Of a stretch of DNA of 64,000 nucleotides, positions 36,835 through 45,678 are shown piece by piece. Positions within the stretch are counted from its first letter, which is position 1. Every line of letters starts with the position of its first letter. The position numbers and the translations under genes were made by a program. The stretch is taken from assembly GCF_003049525.1 (NCBI RefSeq), contig NZ_PYWL01000002.1, forward strand, positions 124,001-188,000. The letters run 5' to 3'. The notes under the pieces are model-generated. The model was not told the DNA's origin. It saw only the letters and a list, made by a program, of their open reading frames with translations, and ran no database searches. The stretch is from Lysinibacillus fusiformis (GTDB lineage: Bacteria > Bacillota > Bacilli > Bacillales_A > Planococcaceae).

Positions 36835-38001
36835 TTAATGTGTTAAAACATCCTCTATTAAAAAGGCAATATACAAATTTGTCTTAGTAAAGGGATTACT
36901 CAAGTCCATATCTAAAAGCATTTCAATTTTTTTTATTTTATAAAGAACCGTGTTGCGATGAATAAACTGACGCTCACTAATCCTACTTGTACTGCCGTTT
37001 TCCTCAAGAAAAATGCGTAAAAATGGTACATAATCTGTGTTGTGCACATCATCATAGTGGTAGAGATGACCAAGAATATCCTGGCTGAAGGATTTCATGA
37101 GTGCTTGATTTTGCACAGCCATAATAATTTTATAGGCACCTATTTCTTTATATTTATATAAAAAACGATTGTTGTGGAGCTGCGCTAAATGAATGACCGT
37201 TAATGATTCATCATAGCTTTTTCGGACATTTTCAAGCTCTTTATGATAGTTGCCTTTTCCAATAATCATATCCAAGCAACCATTTTTTAACGTAATTTTT
37301 TCATAGATTTCTTCAACGATTTTTGAGAAGGGTATATTTGGTGTATTGATCTGTGTTTTATCAATTAAAAAGATGAGGTAGTTTTTATGTTTTAATTTTA
37401 AGAAGCGTTGATAGCGATTTTGAAAAGCGAACTGCACCAATACCTCATATCGATCAATGGAGGCTTGAGTGCCGACTGTTGTGCAAGTAATGATGGCTAA
37501 TTCTCTTCCTTGAGGAAAACCAAGCTGTGCTAGTTGATCCTTCATGCTGTTAGCGTTTTGTTTGTAATGGAATAATAAATTGAACAGAACTTTTTCTTCC
37601 ATGGATAGCTCCTGATGGTGGTTGGCGATAAACTGAAAGGTCGTTTTTAATAGATCGGCAATTCGATAATTCCATGGCATTTGAAAAATAGGGAAATCAT
37701 ATTGATTGGCAAATGAGATGACGGCCTCTGGAATATTAGGAATGAATGGACCTGTATTAATAATAAAACCAGCTACTTTTTTGGCGTAGGCTTGTTTCAC
37801 AAGTTGTTCTAATGAATTTACATCTGCATTTAAATGAATACCAGTTGTGACGACTAATTCATTGGGTCTACAAAACATGATTAAATCATTGCTTTCAACA
37901 ACATTAATACCAGTAACTCTTCGATACGTACCACTATGTCCAGCGACTAATGTGAGCATTGGGAATTGAACTCCCTCCACGATTTTACGAATCGTACCCA
38001 T
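36835..38001 (-). CDS. PucR-family transcriptional regulator
   Basis: This 388-residue regulator has an N-terminal PucR sensor domain (about 1-125; VRKIV-like start, GINVVESNDLIMFCRPNELVVTTG) and a C-terminal PucR helix-turn-helix (SERQFIHRNTVLYKIKKIEMLL). PucR of Bacillus controls purine catabolism; placed between the two arms of a pyrimidine pathway, this one probably senses a pyrimidine or beta-alanine intermediate. It is divergent from the amidohydrolase gene. AAGGGGGGGG precedes the ATG. Confidence 0.9.
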   Translation of the reverse strand: MGTIRKIVEGVQFPMLTLVAGHSGTYRRVTGINVVESNDLIMFCRPNELVVTTGIHLNADVNSLEQLVKQAYAKKVAGFIINTGPFIPNIPEAVISFANQYDFPIFQMPWNYRIADLLKTTFQFIANHHQELSMEEKVLFNLLFHYKQNANSMKDQLAQLGFPQGRELAIITCTTVGTQASIDRYEVLVQFAFQNRYQRFLKLKHKNYLIFLIDKTQINTPNIPFSKIVEEIYEKITLKNGCLDMIIGKGNYHKELENVRKSYDESLTVIHLAQLHNNRFLYKYKEIGAYKIIMAVQNQALMKSFSQDILGHLYHYDDVHNTDYVPFLRIFLEENGSTSRISERQFIHRNTVLYKIKKIEMLLDMDLSNPFTKTNLYIAFLIEDVLTH

Positions 38002-38041
38002 ATTCCCCCCCCTTAATTATGAACATAACTTACCATATATG

Positions 38042-38057
38042 ATGTGCAGTTGCACAT
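38042..38057. promoter_or_regulatory. Perfect inverted repeat between pucR-like and amidohydrolase genes
   Basis: ATGTGCA (38042-38048), a GT spacer and TGCACAT (38051-38057) form a perfect dyad in the divergent gap, 41 bases from the regulator start and 85 from the amidohydrolase start. It is a good candidate operator; it does not resemble the known PucR box of B. subtilis. Confidence 0.5.
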
Positions 38058-38141
38058 ATTTTTTTAGTTTTCTATCCATATCTCTCAAATTTTATCTATT
38101 TTAGAATGTTTAATAACTACTGTGAAAGAGAGGACTTGCAT

Positions 38142-39386
38142 ATGTATAAATGTAATAGTAGACGATTGCGAGAGTTAATTGAACAATTTAGTCAATTTGG
38201 GGCTACTGAAAATGGTGGCGTCACACGTTTGTCTCTTTCGGATGAGGATGTATTAGCACGAAACTATTTTTGTGAGTGTTGTGAAGCTTTAGGTATGGAT
38301 ATTCATGTGGATGATATGGGCAATATTTATGCGACTCTTGCTGGGAAAAAGGATGTGCCACCAATCGTTATGGGTTCCCATTTAGATTCGGTGGAAAAGG
38401 GTGGAAGATTCGATGGTGTATTAGGCATATTAACTGCTATCGAGGCAATACGAACGATTAAAGAAAATGAAATTGAAGTGGATATTCCGCTCATGATTGT
38501 CAATTTTACGAATGAAGAAGGGGCTCGTTTTGACCCAGCAATGATGAGTTCGGGGGTTATCACCTCGAAATTTGACAAAGAAAAGATGCTACAATCCACA
38601 GATAAAAATGGTGTTCGTTTCCACGAAGCGTTACAAGCAAGTGGGTATGAGGGAGAGCAAGCCAATCGTCTGAAGGAAGCACTTGCTTATATCGAATTGC
38701 ATATTGAGCAAGGGCCAGTGTTAGAAGCGAAACAACATGAAATTGGGGTTGTAGAAGGTGTGCTTGGCATGGTTTGCTACGAAATTACAATTACAGGGCA
38801 ATCGAATCATGCTGGTACGACTCCCATGACAATGCGGAAAGACCCAATGATTGTTGCCTCAACGATCATAACTGAGTTACATGAGCAATTAGGAAAGATT
38901 GATGAGCAATTAGTGTTTACATTTGGCCGTCTGAATGTTTCGCCAAATATTCACACAGTCATCCCTAATCAGGTGACATTTACGATTGATTCTCGTCATC
39001 AAAATCCTGAGGTGATGGAACAAGTTGAGGATATTCTTCTTGCGCTACCCGAAACTGCAGGAGGATGTAATATCCACCCAGTAAAGTTATGGGGTAGGGA
39101 AACCGTGTATTTTGATACAGCTATTTGTAATGAGGTAGAAAGAGCCTGTCAGAGCTTCGGTTATACTGTACATCGCATGTTTAGTGGAGCAGGACACGAT
39201 GCCCAGTATATGGCGAGTATGGTTCCATCGGCAATGATTTTTGTTCCAAGTATTCAAGGGAAGAGTCATTGTGAGGAAGAGAAAACAACCTTTGAGGATT
39301 GTGCAAAGGGAGCAGATATTTTGCTAGAAACGGTTCTAACGCTACAAACAAAATTTAGTATGGGCGAAACTTATACATTGCATTAA
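38142..39386 (+). CDS. M20-family Zn amidohydrolase (N-carbamoyl-beta-alanine amidohydrolase)
   Basis: This 414-residue enzyme belongs to the hydantoinase/carbamoylase branch of the M20 peptidases. Seen: metal-binding GSHLDSVEKGGRFDGVLG, NEEGARF, HIEQGPVLE, GQSNHAGTTPM, and the late ligand region FSGAGHDAQYMA with GKSHCEEE. In this context it should cleave N-carbamoyl-beta-alanine to beta-alanine, ammonia and carbon dioxide; allantoate and L-carbamoyl amino acids are known alternatives. AGAGGAC at 38128-38134 fits the ATG at 38142; a 12-codon upstream extension is not supported. Confidence 0.9.
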   Translation: MYKCNSRRLRELIEQFSQFGATENGGVTRLSLSDEDVLARNYFCECCEALGMDIHVDDMGNIYATLAGKKDVPPIVMGSHLDSVEKGGRFDGVLGILTAIEAIRTIKENEIEVDIPLMIVNFTNEEGARFDPAMMSSGVITSKFDKEKMLQSTDKNGVRFHEALQASGYEGEQANRLKEALAYIELHIEQGPVLEAKQHEIGVVEGVLGMVCYEITITGQSNHAGTTPMTMRKDPMIVASTIITELHEQLGKIDEQLVFTFGRLNVSPNIHTVIPNQVTFTIDSRHQNPEVMEQVEDILLALPETAGGCNIHPVKLWGRETVYFDTAICNEVERACQSFGYTVHRMFSGAGHDAQYMASMVPSAMIFVPSIQGKSHCEEEKTTFEDCAKGADILLETVLTLQTKFSMGETYTLH

Positions 39387-39430
39387 ACATGAAGTATTCT
39401 CTAATTTTGTGATGAAGGGTGAGGGGCACA

Positions 39431-40834
39431 GTGAAAAAAATGATTAAAGGTGGAAGAGTAGCAACTGCTGCGGATGCATATGAGGCAGATATTTTAATAG
39501 ATAATGGCAAGATTGTGCAAATCGGGCAAAATTTAAGTGAGGATGGCGCTGAAATCATTGATGCAACTGGGAAATATGTGTTGCCAGGGGGGATTGATCC
39601 TCATACGCATTTAGATATGCCATTCAATAATACAGTGACAGATGATGATTGGAAGTCAGGAACGATTGCGGCGGCTTTTGGTGGGACAACCACTATTTTA
39701 GATTTTTGTTTAACAGCTGGTGAAGAAAAATTGTCAGCGGCCGTAGAAAGATGGCATGACAAAGCCAAAGGAAAGTCTGCTATTGATTATGGTTTCCATT
39801 TAATGATTGGTGATTTAACGCCTGAAACCGAAGCCGAATTACCTCAAATTTTAGAGCAAGAGGGAATTACCTCTGTCAAAGTCTTTATGGCATATGCTAA
39901 AGAGTTCCAGGCTTCAGATCGAACACTTTTTAAGGCGTTTAAAATTGCCAAAGATCTTGGAGCATTGGTGATGGTCCATTGTGAAAATGGCTCTGTGATT
40001 GATGAACTTGTCGAGGAAGCAAGACGTGCAGGCCATAAGGAGCCGATTTATCATGCATTAACACGTCCGGCTGAATTAGAGGGAGAGGCAACAAAACGTG
40101 CCATCGAATTAGCGCATATTGCTGGAGCAAAGCTATATGTAGTGCATGTAACATGTAAAGAAGCGGTGGATGAAATTATTGCTGCTCGTGAAAAGGGCTA
40201 TGACGTCTATGGTGAAACATGTCCACCCTATTTAACACTTGATCAATCAGCTCTTGCCCAGCCAGGCTTTGAAGGAGCCAAGTATGTTTGGTCACCTCCT
40301 CTTCGCCCGAAATATCATCAAGAACATTTATGGAATGCCCTAAAGGCGAAACAGCTTCAGACAATTGGCTCTGACCAATGCTCCTTTAGCTTTAAGGGTA
40401 AAAAACAGTTAGGCCTAAATGATTTCTCAAAAATTCCAAATGGAGGGCCTTTCATTGAGGATCGTTTCAGTATTTTATATTCTGAAGGCGTTGCCAAAGG
40501 TAGAATTTCGATTCATGAATTTGTCGATATGATTTCAACAAGTGCTGCAAAAATATTTGGTTTATTCCCGCAAAAGGGAACAATCGCCATCGGCTCTGAT
40601 GCAGATATCGTTATTTTTGATCCAGAGGCAAAACGCCAAATTTCGGCTAAAACACATCATATGAACGTCGACTATAACCCATATGAGGGATGGGAAGTGA
40701 CTGGCGAGCCTGTTAGTGTGCTAGTACGTGGCGAATATGTCATTAAAAATAAAGAATTTGTTGGTGTACTAGGTAGCGGACAATATATTAAACGTCCATT
40801 AAAAACAGTAGCTGCGGAAGCCTTGAAGATTTAG
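39431..40834 (+). CDS. hydA: Dihydropyrimidinase (D-hydantoinase)
   Basis: This cyclic amidohydrolase of about 467 residues opens dihydrouracil to N-carbamoyl-beta-alanine. Seen: the metal motif GGIDPHTHLDMPF, the lysine that becomes carboxylated in VKVFMAYAKEF, HCENG, YVVHVTC, and the last metal ligand in GSDQCSF. It lies 44 bases after the amidohydrolase gene. The GTG at 39431 follows AGGGTGAGGGG; the in-frame GTG at 39419 lies within that site. Confidence 0.94.
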   Translation: MKKMIKGGRVATAADAYEADILIDNGKIVQIGQNLSEDGAEIIDATGKYVLPGGIDPHTHLDMPFNNTVTDDDWKSGTIAAAFGGTTTILDFCLTAGEEKLSAAVERWHDKAKGKSAIDYGFHLMIGDLTPETEAELPQILEQEGITSVKVFMAYAKEFQASDRTLFKAFKIAKDLGALVMVHCENGSVIDELVEEARRAGHKEPIYHALTRPAELEGEATKRAIELAHIAGAKLYVVHVTCKEAVDEIIAAREKGYDVYGETCPPYLTLDQSALAQPGFEGAKYVWSPPLRPKYHQEHLWNALKAKQLQTIGSDQCSFSFKGKKQLGLNDFSKIPNGGPFIEDRFSILYSEGVAKGRISIHEFVDMISTSAAKIFGLFPQKGTIAIGSDADIVIFDPEAKRQISAKTHHMNVDYNPYEGWEVTGEPVSVLVRGEYVIKNKEFVGVLGSGQYIKRPLKTVAAEALKI

Positions 40835-40849
40835 CTTCCTTCAGTTTAG

Positions 40850-40886
40850 GACCGATTGTTTTGGCTGGAGAACAAAACAATCGGTC
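40850..40886 (+). other. Strong intergenic hairpin without T-run
   Basis: A perfect 13-bp stem, GACCGATTGTTTT (40850-40862) with AAAACAATCGGTC (40874-40886) and an 11-base loop, lies between hydA and preT. No T-tract follows, so it may be an RNA-processing or stabilising element rather than a terminator. Confidence 0.6.
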
Positions 40887-40931
40887 TCGTAATTGGTGCA
40901 CGGAAAAAAGAACACATGAGGGGGATGTGGA

Positions 40932-42299
40932 ATGGTTCCGATTCAAGAAAATGCGATGACCTTGCAGCTTAAACGTAATTTTGTGGAATTAAAAAACAAG
41001 ATGACAAAGAATGAGGCTATTGAGGAAGCCAATCGTTGTCTTTATTGTTATGACGCACCATGTATTAAAGCTTGTCCGACAAGTATTCAAATTCCAAATT
41101 TCATAAAAAAAATCGCATCTGGTAATATGAAGGGCTCTGCTACGACTATATTAGAAGCAAATCCTATTGGTGCAAGCTGTGCAAGGGTTTGTCCAACGGA
41201 AGAATTATGCGAAGGAGCGTGTGTCTTAAATTCTTCAACAAAGCCAATCAAAATTGGGGAGTTACAGCGTTATGCAACGGATTGGGCAATGGAAACGAAT
41301 GCTCAGCTATTTAAACAGGGGCCAAGTAATGGTCATAAGGTAGCCATTATTGGAGCTGGTCCTGCTGGTTTATCGGCTGCACGTGAACTAAGTCGTTTTG
41401 GCTATCAAGTAACTATCTATGAGGCTGAAGCGAAGGCAGGTGGCTTAGGTAGTTTTGGTATTGTAGCGTTCCGATTACCTAATGATGTTGTTGATTGGGA
41501 AGTCGAGCAAATTGAACAGCTTGGAGTGGATATTCAAACTAATATGACGGTTGGCGTCGATATTACTGCCGATGAAATTTTGGGAGAATATGACCATGTT
41601 ATTTTAGCTGTCGGTATGGGGGCTGTTCCCAATCTAGGCATTGAGGGAGAAGATTTAGATGGTGTCCACGATGCTATTGAGTTTGTCAGAAAAACAAAAA
41701 TGGGGCCGCTTACAAATGAGATTGTAGGAAAACGTGTTGCTGTTATTGGTGCCGGAAATACAGCGATAGACGGTGCTACAAGTGCAGTGCGTTTAGGGGC
41801 AGAGAATGTCCAAATACTTTATCGAAGAACGCAAAAAGAAATGACTGCCTATCAATTTGAATATGAATTTGCGAAGCAGGATGGTGTGGAATTTAAATGG
41901 CTCACAGCACCAAAGAAGATTATTGGCAATGAGGATGGCAGGGTAACAGGTATTGAATGCGTGAAAATGAAGCTTGGTGAACCTGGGCCTGATGGTCGAC
42001 AAAGACCAGAGGAATTACAGGGCTCTAATTTTATTATTGAAGTGGATGCGGTCATTAAAGCCATTGGGCAAACTCGTTTTGTTTCATTAATTGAAGCATT
42101 TGGTTTAGCCCATACAAATGGCGTTGTTGATATAGATGAGACGACGATGCAAACGTCCAATGACAAAGTGTTTGCATGTGGAGACGTTGTCTTTGGCAAT
42201 GGACAGGGAGAAGCGATGGTGGTGACTGCTGTACAGCAAGGAAAAGATGCAGCATACAAGATTCACGAACGTTTAAGAAAACCAAGTGAGATTGCATAA
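40932..42299 (+). CDS. preT: NAD-dependent dihydropyrimidine dehydrogenase, PreT-type subunit
   Basis: This 455-residue flavo-iron-sulfur protein resembles the small subunit of glutamate synthase and PreT. Seen: an N-terminal cluster domain with C36, C39, C44 and C48 (CLYCYDAPCIKACP) and a second set (CARVCPTEELCEGAC), an FAD site VAIIGAGPAGLSAAREL, an NAD site VAVIGAGNTAIDGATSA, and GEAMVVTAVQQGKDAA near the end. It passes electrons between NADH and PreA for reduction of uracil or thymine. It is encoded just before preA (13-base gap). Confidence 0.92.
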   Translation: MVPIQENAMTLQLKRNFVELKNKMTKNEAIEEANRCLYCYDAPCIKACPTSIQIPNFIKKIASGNMKGSATTILEANPIGASCARVCPTEELCEGACVLNSSTKPIKIGELQRYATDWAMETNAQLFKQGPSNGHKVAIIGAGPAGLSAARELSRFGYQVTIYEAEAKAGGLGSFGIVAFRLPNDVVDWEVEQIEQLGVDIQTNMTVGVDITADEILGEYDHVILAVGMGAVPNLGIEGEDLDGVHDAIEFVRKTKMGPLTNEIVGKRVAVIGAGNTAIDGATSAVRLGAENVQILYRRTQKEMTAYQFEYEFAKQDGVEFKWLTAPKKIIGNEDGRVTGIECVKMKLGEPGPDGRQRPEELQGSNFIIEVDAVIKAIGQTRFVSLIEAFGLAHTNGVVDIDETTMQTSNDKVFACGDVVFGNGQGEAMVVTAVQQGKDAAYKIHERLRKPSEIA

Positions 42300-42312
42300 A
42301 GGGGGAACTTAC

Positions 42313-43575
42313 ATGGCAGACTTACGCATTAACTTAGCAGGCATCCAATCGCCGAATCCATTTTGGTTGGCATCCGCACCGCCTACAAATTCTGGTTATC
42401 AGGTACAACGCGCATTTGAAGCAGGATGGGGTGGTGCTGTATGGAAAACATTGGGGGATCCAATTTTAAATGTATCCTCCCGTTTTGCGGCTGTTAGTTT
42501 TAACGGCCAGCGTGTAGCGGGCTTCAATAATATTGAATTAATTACAGATCGACCGTTAGAAGTAAATTTACAAGAAATTTATGAGACAAAAAAGAAATTT
42601 CCTAATCACGCGATTATAGCCTCTTTAATGGTGGAGCCAAAGCAAGAAAAGTGGCATGAAATCGTAAAACGTGTAGAAGATGTGGGGGTTGATGGTCTTG
42701 AGCTTAACTTTGGTTGTCCACATGGGATGGCAGAGCGAGGCATGGGTTCTGCCTCTGGTCAAGTCCCTGAACTGGTGGAAAAACAAACGTACTGGGTAAA
42801 GGAAGCGGCACGTACACCTGTTATTGTGAAATTAACACCAAACATTACGGATATTACAGTTACGGCAGAAGCAGCTAAAAGAGGTGGAGCAGATGCCATA
42901 AGTATGATAAACACGATCAATAGTTTGGCAGGTGTAGATTTAGATACTTGGAATACAGTTCCTCATGTTGCTGGTAAAGGGGCGCATGGTGGCTATTGTG
43001 GTCCAGCTGTAAAGCCGATTGCACTCAATATGGTAGCAGAATGTGCTCGTAATCCATTAGTCAATGTACCGATTTCGGGCATTGGCGGAATTTCTAATTG
43101 GCAGGATGCCGCAGAATTTATATTAATGGGTGCAACAGGCGTTCAAGTTTGTACAGCAGCGATGCACCATGGCTTTAGTATTGTGGAGGATATGATTGAT
43201 GGGTTGAACAATTATTTAGACGATAAAGGTTTAGCTTCCGTCATGGACTTAGTAGGTCGCTCCGTTTCAAGATATTCAAACTGGGGTGATTTAGACTTAA
43301 ATTATAAAATTGTCGCAGAAATTAATAATGATGTTTGTATTAATTGTAACAAGTGTCATATTGCTTGCGAGGATACGTCACATCAATGTATTGATCTTTA
43401 TACAGAAAATGGACGTCCATTGCTAAAAGTTCGTGAAGAAGACTGCGTTGGTTGTAATCTATGCTCTATTGTTTGTCCAGTAGATGGTGCCATTTCTATG
43501 GTTGAACGTAAATCAACCGTTCCACCGATGACATGGAATGAACGCCAATCGCTCATTAGCAGTCTCTCAAAATAA
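42313..43575 (+). CDS. preA: Dihydropyrimidine dehydrogenase, PreA-type catalytic subunit
   Basis: This 420-residue protein has a dihydroorotate-dehydrogenase-like FMN barrel (FWLASAPPTNSGYQV, LNFGCPHGMAERGMGSA, VKLTPNITDI, ISGIGGISNW, GATGVQVCTA) and a C-terminal double [4Fe-4S] ferredoxin domain (CINCNKCHIACED and CVGCNLCSIVCP). It reduces uracil to dihydrouracil with PreT, the first step of the pathway. GGGGGAAC fits the ATG at 42313; the frame extension into preT is not a real start. Confidence 0.95.
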   Translation: MADLRINLAGIQSPNPFWLASAPPTNSGYQVQRAFEAGWGGAVWKTLGDPILNVSSRFAAVSFNGQRVAGFNNIELITDRPLEVNLQEIYETKKKFPNHAIIASLMVEPKQEKWHEIVKRVEDVGVDGLELNFGCPHGMAERGMGSASGQVPELVEKQTYWVKEAARTPVIVKLTPNITDITVTAEAAKRGGADAISMINTINSLAGVDLDTWNTVPHVAGKGAHGGYCGPAVKPIALNMVAECARNPLVNVPISGIGGISNWQDAAEFILMGATGVQVCTAAMHHGFSIVEDMIDGLNNYLDDKGLASVMDLVGRSVSRYSNWGDLDLNYKIVAEINNDVCINCNKCHIACEDTSHQCIDLYTENGRPLLKVREEDCVGCNLCSIVCPVDGAISMVERKSTVPPMTWNERQSLISSLSK

Positions 43576-43584
43576 AGACTTTTC

Positions 43585-43652
43585 ATCTTTATTCAGTAGT
43601 AGACATTTATAGGGATGAGCTATAGCCTATCGAACACCAACTGAATGAAGAT
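43585..43652 (+). other. Two-tier inverted repeat between preA and the permease gene
   Basis: ATCTTTATTCAGT (43585-43597) pairs with ACTGAATGAAGAT (43640-43652) with one G-T pair, and inside it ATAGG (43609-43613) pairs with CCTAT (43626-43630). No T-run follows. It may be an RNA element separating the enzyme and permease genes. Confidence 0.5.
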
Positions 43653-43758
43653 AAATGAATAAAATCGAAATTCCACCTTCCTTCATCAAGTGGCGATGGA
43701 GGAGGGAAAAACTTCAAGTAGGTTGTCACGGAAATTAGAAAAAAAGGAGAGAAACTTT

Positions 43759-45276
43759 ATGGAACGTGAAGGGAATTATTTAAAATCCCCAGATTTACTT
43801 CCAGTGACACATCAACAAAGAAATATTGGAACATTTGGTTTTGCGGTGATTTGGATAGGGATGGCGATTGTTTTAGCGGCTTTTGCAATTGGCGGTTCAG
43901 CCATTATGAATTTATCCTTACCTATGGTTATTTTAGCTACGTTGGTAGGTTCCTGTTTGATCGGTGTCTTTATGACGTTAATTGGTGATATAGGTATTGA
44001 GCATGGATTATCATTCCCTGTTTATATGCGTGCACCATTCGGCACATTTGGCACTCATATTCCTTCTCTTGTAAGGGGCATAACAGCCGCATGTTGGTTT
44101 GGTCTTAATACGTATTTTGGCGCATTAGCCATAAACGGCATTTTAAATTTATTGTTTGATTTTGATAATTGGTTCATTTGTTTCCTTGTATTTGCGGCGC
44201 TTCAGCTCTTTAATACATCACTCGGCATTAAGTCCATTGAGCGCTTCGCTGATCTAGCAGCGCCTGTCATTATTTTGATTTCTTGCTGGATGTATTACAC
44301 ATTAGCTGATAATGCTACGTCCCAAGGGAAAAATATATGGACGTGGGTAGAAACGCCAACAACGGGCTTTGCTGCCTTTACAGCTTTTATGGTAGTGGTC
44401 ATGGCAAACATGGGCTTTTGGTCAACACTGGCAGCTGATATGCCATCATTATCTCGCTTTTTTAAAGCACCTAAAAATGAACGCAATTGGTTCAAACGGA
44501 ATAAAACACAGCTCGTGGGCTCATTAATTGTTATGCCAATAACGAACACATTTATTGTTACAATTGGTGCAGTTTGTTATATGGCGGTAGCATCTGCTGA
44601 CCCTATCAATGCTTTACAACAAAGTGCGAGTGGTTTTATTTTAGGTATCCTTTTGCTGATGATTGTGTTAGCACAATGGTCAACGAATACGTCTGCTAAT
44701 GTCGTACCAGCAGCTACTATTTTCTCAAATATCGGTGGCCCCAAAGTACCTTTTTGGGTAGGGGTTGTTATTGCGGGGATTATTGGTATTCTTGCTCAAC
44801 CATGGAATTTATTTGATGTAATGGTCAATGTTTTATTGATTATAGGTGGAATATTAACGGCGATTGTAGGGATTTTATTTGCGGATTATTATCTCATTCG
44901 CAAACGACGTGTACATGTCAAGGAACTCTATGAATTAGATGGGCAATTTAAATACTATAAAGGTTTTAATATCGCCGGGTTAGTGGCCTGGGTAATCGGT
45001 GGTGCTATCGCCAATATTTTTTCAACTTATTCTTCTTTAGTAGGGTTCTTTGTAGGAGCAATTGTCTATTATGTCTTAGCGAAGTATTGGTGGTTTAAAA
45101 AATACCCTCAAGCAGAGCTAGTAGATCCAAGTGATGCGAAGTATTTAGGTATTACAGTCGGACATAATTTGGATGAATTATTTGGCCAACAAGCACATGC
45201 GCCACTGACAGATCAAGAGGAAGATGAGCTAGTGGAGCAACCAGACCCTCTGCTAGAAATAAAATGTGCCGAATAA
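43759..45276 (+). CDS. NCS1-family nucleobase/allantoin permease
   Basis: This 505-residue transporter has 12 predicted helices and the NCS1 marks: PVTHQQRNIGTFGFAVIW at the start, GLSFPVYMRAPFGTFG, ACWFGLNTYFGA, and NTSANVVPAATIFSNI. NCS1 proteins carry uracil, allantoin, hydantoins or purines with a cation. Here uracil, thymine or dihydrouracil is most likely. AAGGAGAG sets the ATG at 43759; the earlier GTG at 43690 would bury this site. Confidence 0.92.
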   Translation: MEREGNYLKSPDLLPVTHQQRNIGTFGFAVIWIGMAIVLAAFAIGGSAIMNLSLPMVILATLVGSCLIGVFMTLIGDIGIEHGLSFPVYMRAPFGTFGTHIPSLVRGITAACWFGLNTYFGALAINGILNLLFDFDNWFICFLVFAALQLFNTSLGIKSIERFADLAAPVIILISCWMYYTLADNATSQGKNIWTWVETPTTGFAAFTAFMVVVMANMGFWSTLAADMPSLSRFFKAPKNERNWFKRNKTQLVGSLIVMPITNTFIVTIGAVCYMAVASADPINALQQSASGFILGILLLMIVLAQWSTNTSANVVPAATIFSNIGGPKVPFWVGVVIAGIIGILAQPWNLFDVMVNVLLIIGGILTAIVGILFADYYLIRKRRVHVKELYELDGQFKYYKGFNIAGLVAWVIGGAIANIFSTYSSLVGFFVGAIVYYVLAKYWWFKKYPQAELVDPSDAKYLGITVGHNLDELFGQQAHAPLTDQEEDELVEQPDPLLEIKCAE

Positions 45277-45321
45277 GTGACACTACATCAAGACATTTTC
45301 AAATGAAGGTGAGGTGATGGC

Positions 45322-45528
45322 ATGTCTGAATTCCAACAAAGCAAAGAGGAAATCCAAAAAGTGGATCTTTATTTAGATAGCGGCTTTAAAATCAAATATG
45401 TCTACGAAAATTTAAGTGGGATGTTTGTAGAATTTGCTCGTCAGGAAGAAGTGACCTTACTACAAATTCTAACGGCAGATGCACGAAAGTATTTCACAGC
45501 AAAATTACAGGAACAAACCTTACTATAA
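45322..45528 (+). CDS. Unrecognised 68-residue protein at the end of the pyrimidine operon
   Basis: This small, soluble, mixed-charge protein has no Cys, no signal peptide and no membrane helix. It is predicted to be a short strand pair (VDLYLDSGFKIKYVYENL, MFVEFARQ) followed by a helix (LLQILTADARKYFTAKL). A good ribosome site (GAAGGTGAGGTGAT) and a terminator right after it argue that it is a real gene co-transcribed with the permease, 45 bases upstream. I do not recognise the family. Confidence 0.7.
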   Translation: MSEFQQSKEEIQKVDLYLDSGFKIKYVYENLSGMFVEFARQEEVTLLQILTADARKYFTAKLQEQTLL

Positions 45529-45537
45529 TAACGAAGT

Positions 45538-45580
45538 AACCTCTATTTCATTCGCCAAGGATGGATAGAGGTTTTTTGTT
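45538..45580 (+). terminator. Terminator of the pyrimidine-degradation operon
   Basis: The stem AACCTCTAT / ATAGAGGTT (extended by TCAT/GGATGG pairing) is followed by TTTTTT. Confidence 0.85.
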
Positions 45581-45643
45581 TGCCAGTTCTTTATGTAACA
45601 ACAGAGCAAGCCTTTAGTTTTATGGGAATTGACATCAATTAAA

Positions 45644-45677
45644 ATAAAAAAGATGTCCCTATGAGAGACACCTTTTT
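45644..45677 (-). terminator. Terminator of the YfnA-like permease gene
   Basis: On the minus strand, AAAGGTGTCTC pairs with GGGACATCTTT across a four-base loop and is followed by T-rich sequence. Confidence 0.8.
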
Positions 45678-45678
45678 C

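Noticed and set aside
42313..43575. PreA as dihydroorotate dehydrogenase for pyrimidine synthesis
   Set aside because: The C-terminal double ferredoxin domain, the PreT partner and the dihydropyrimidinase neighbour fit dihydropyrimidine dehydrogenase, and no pyr genes are nearby.
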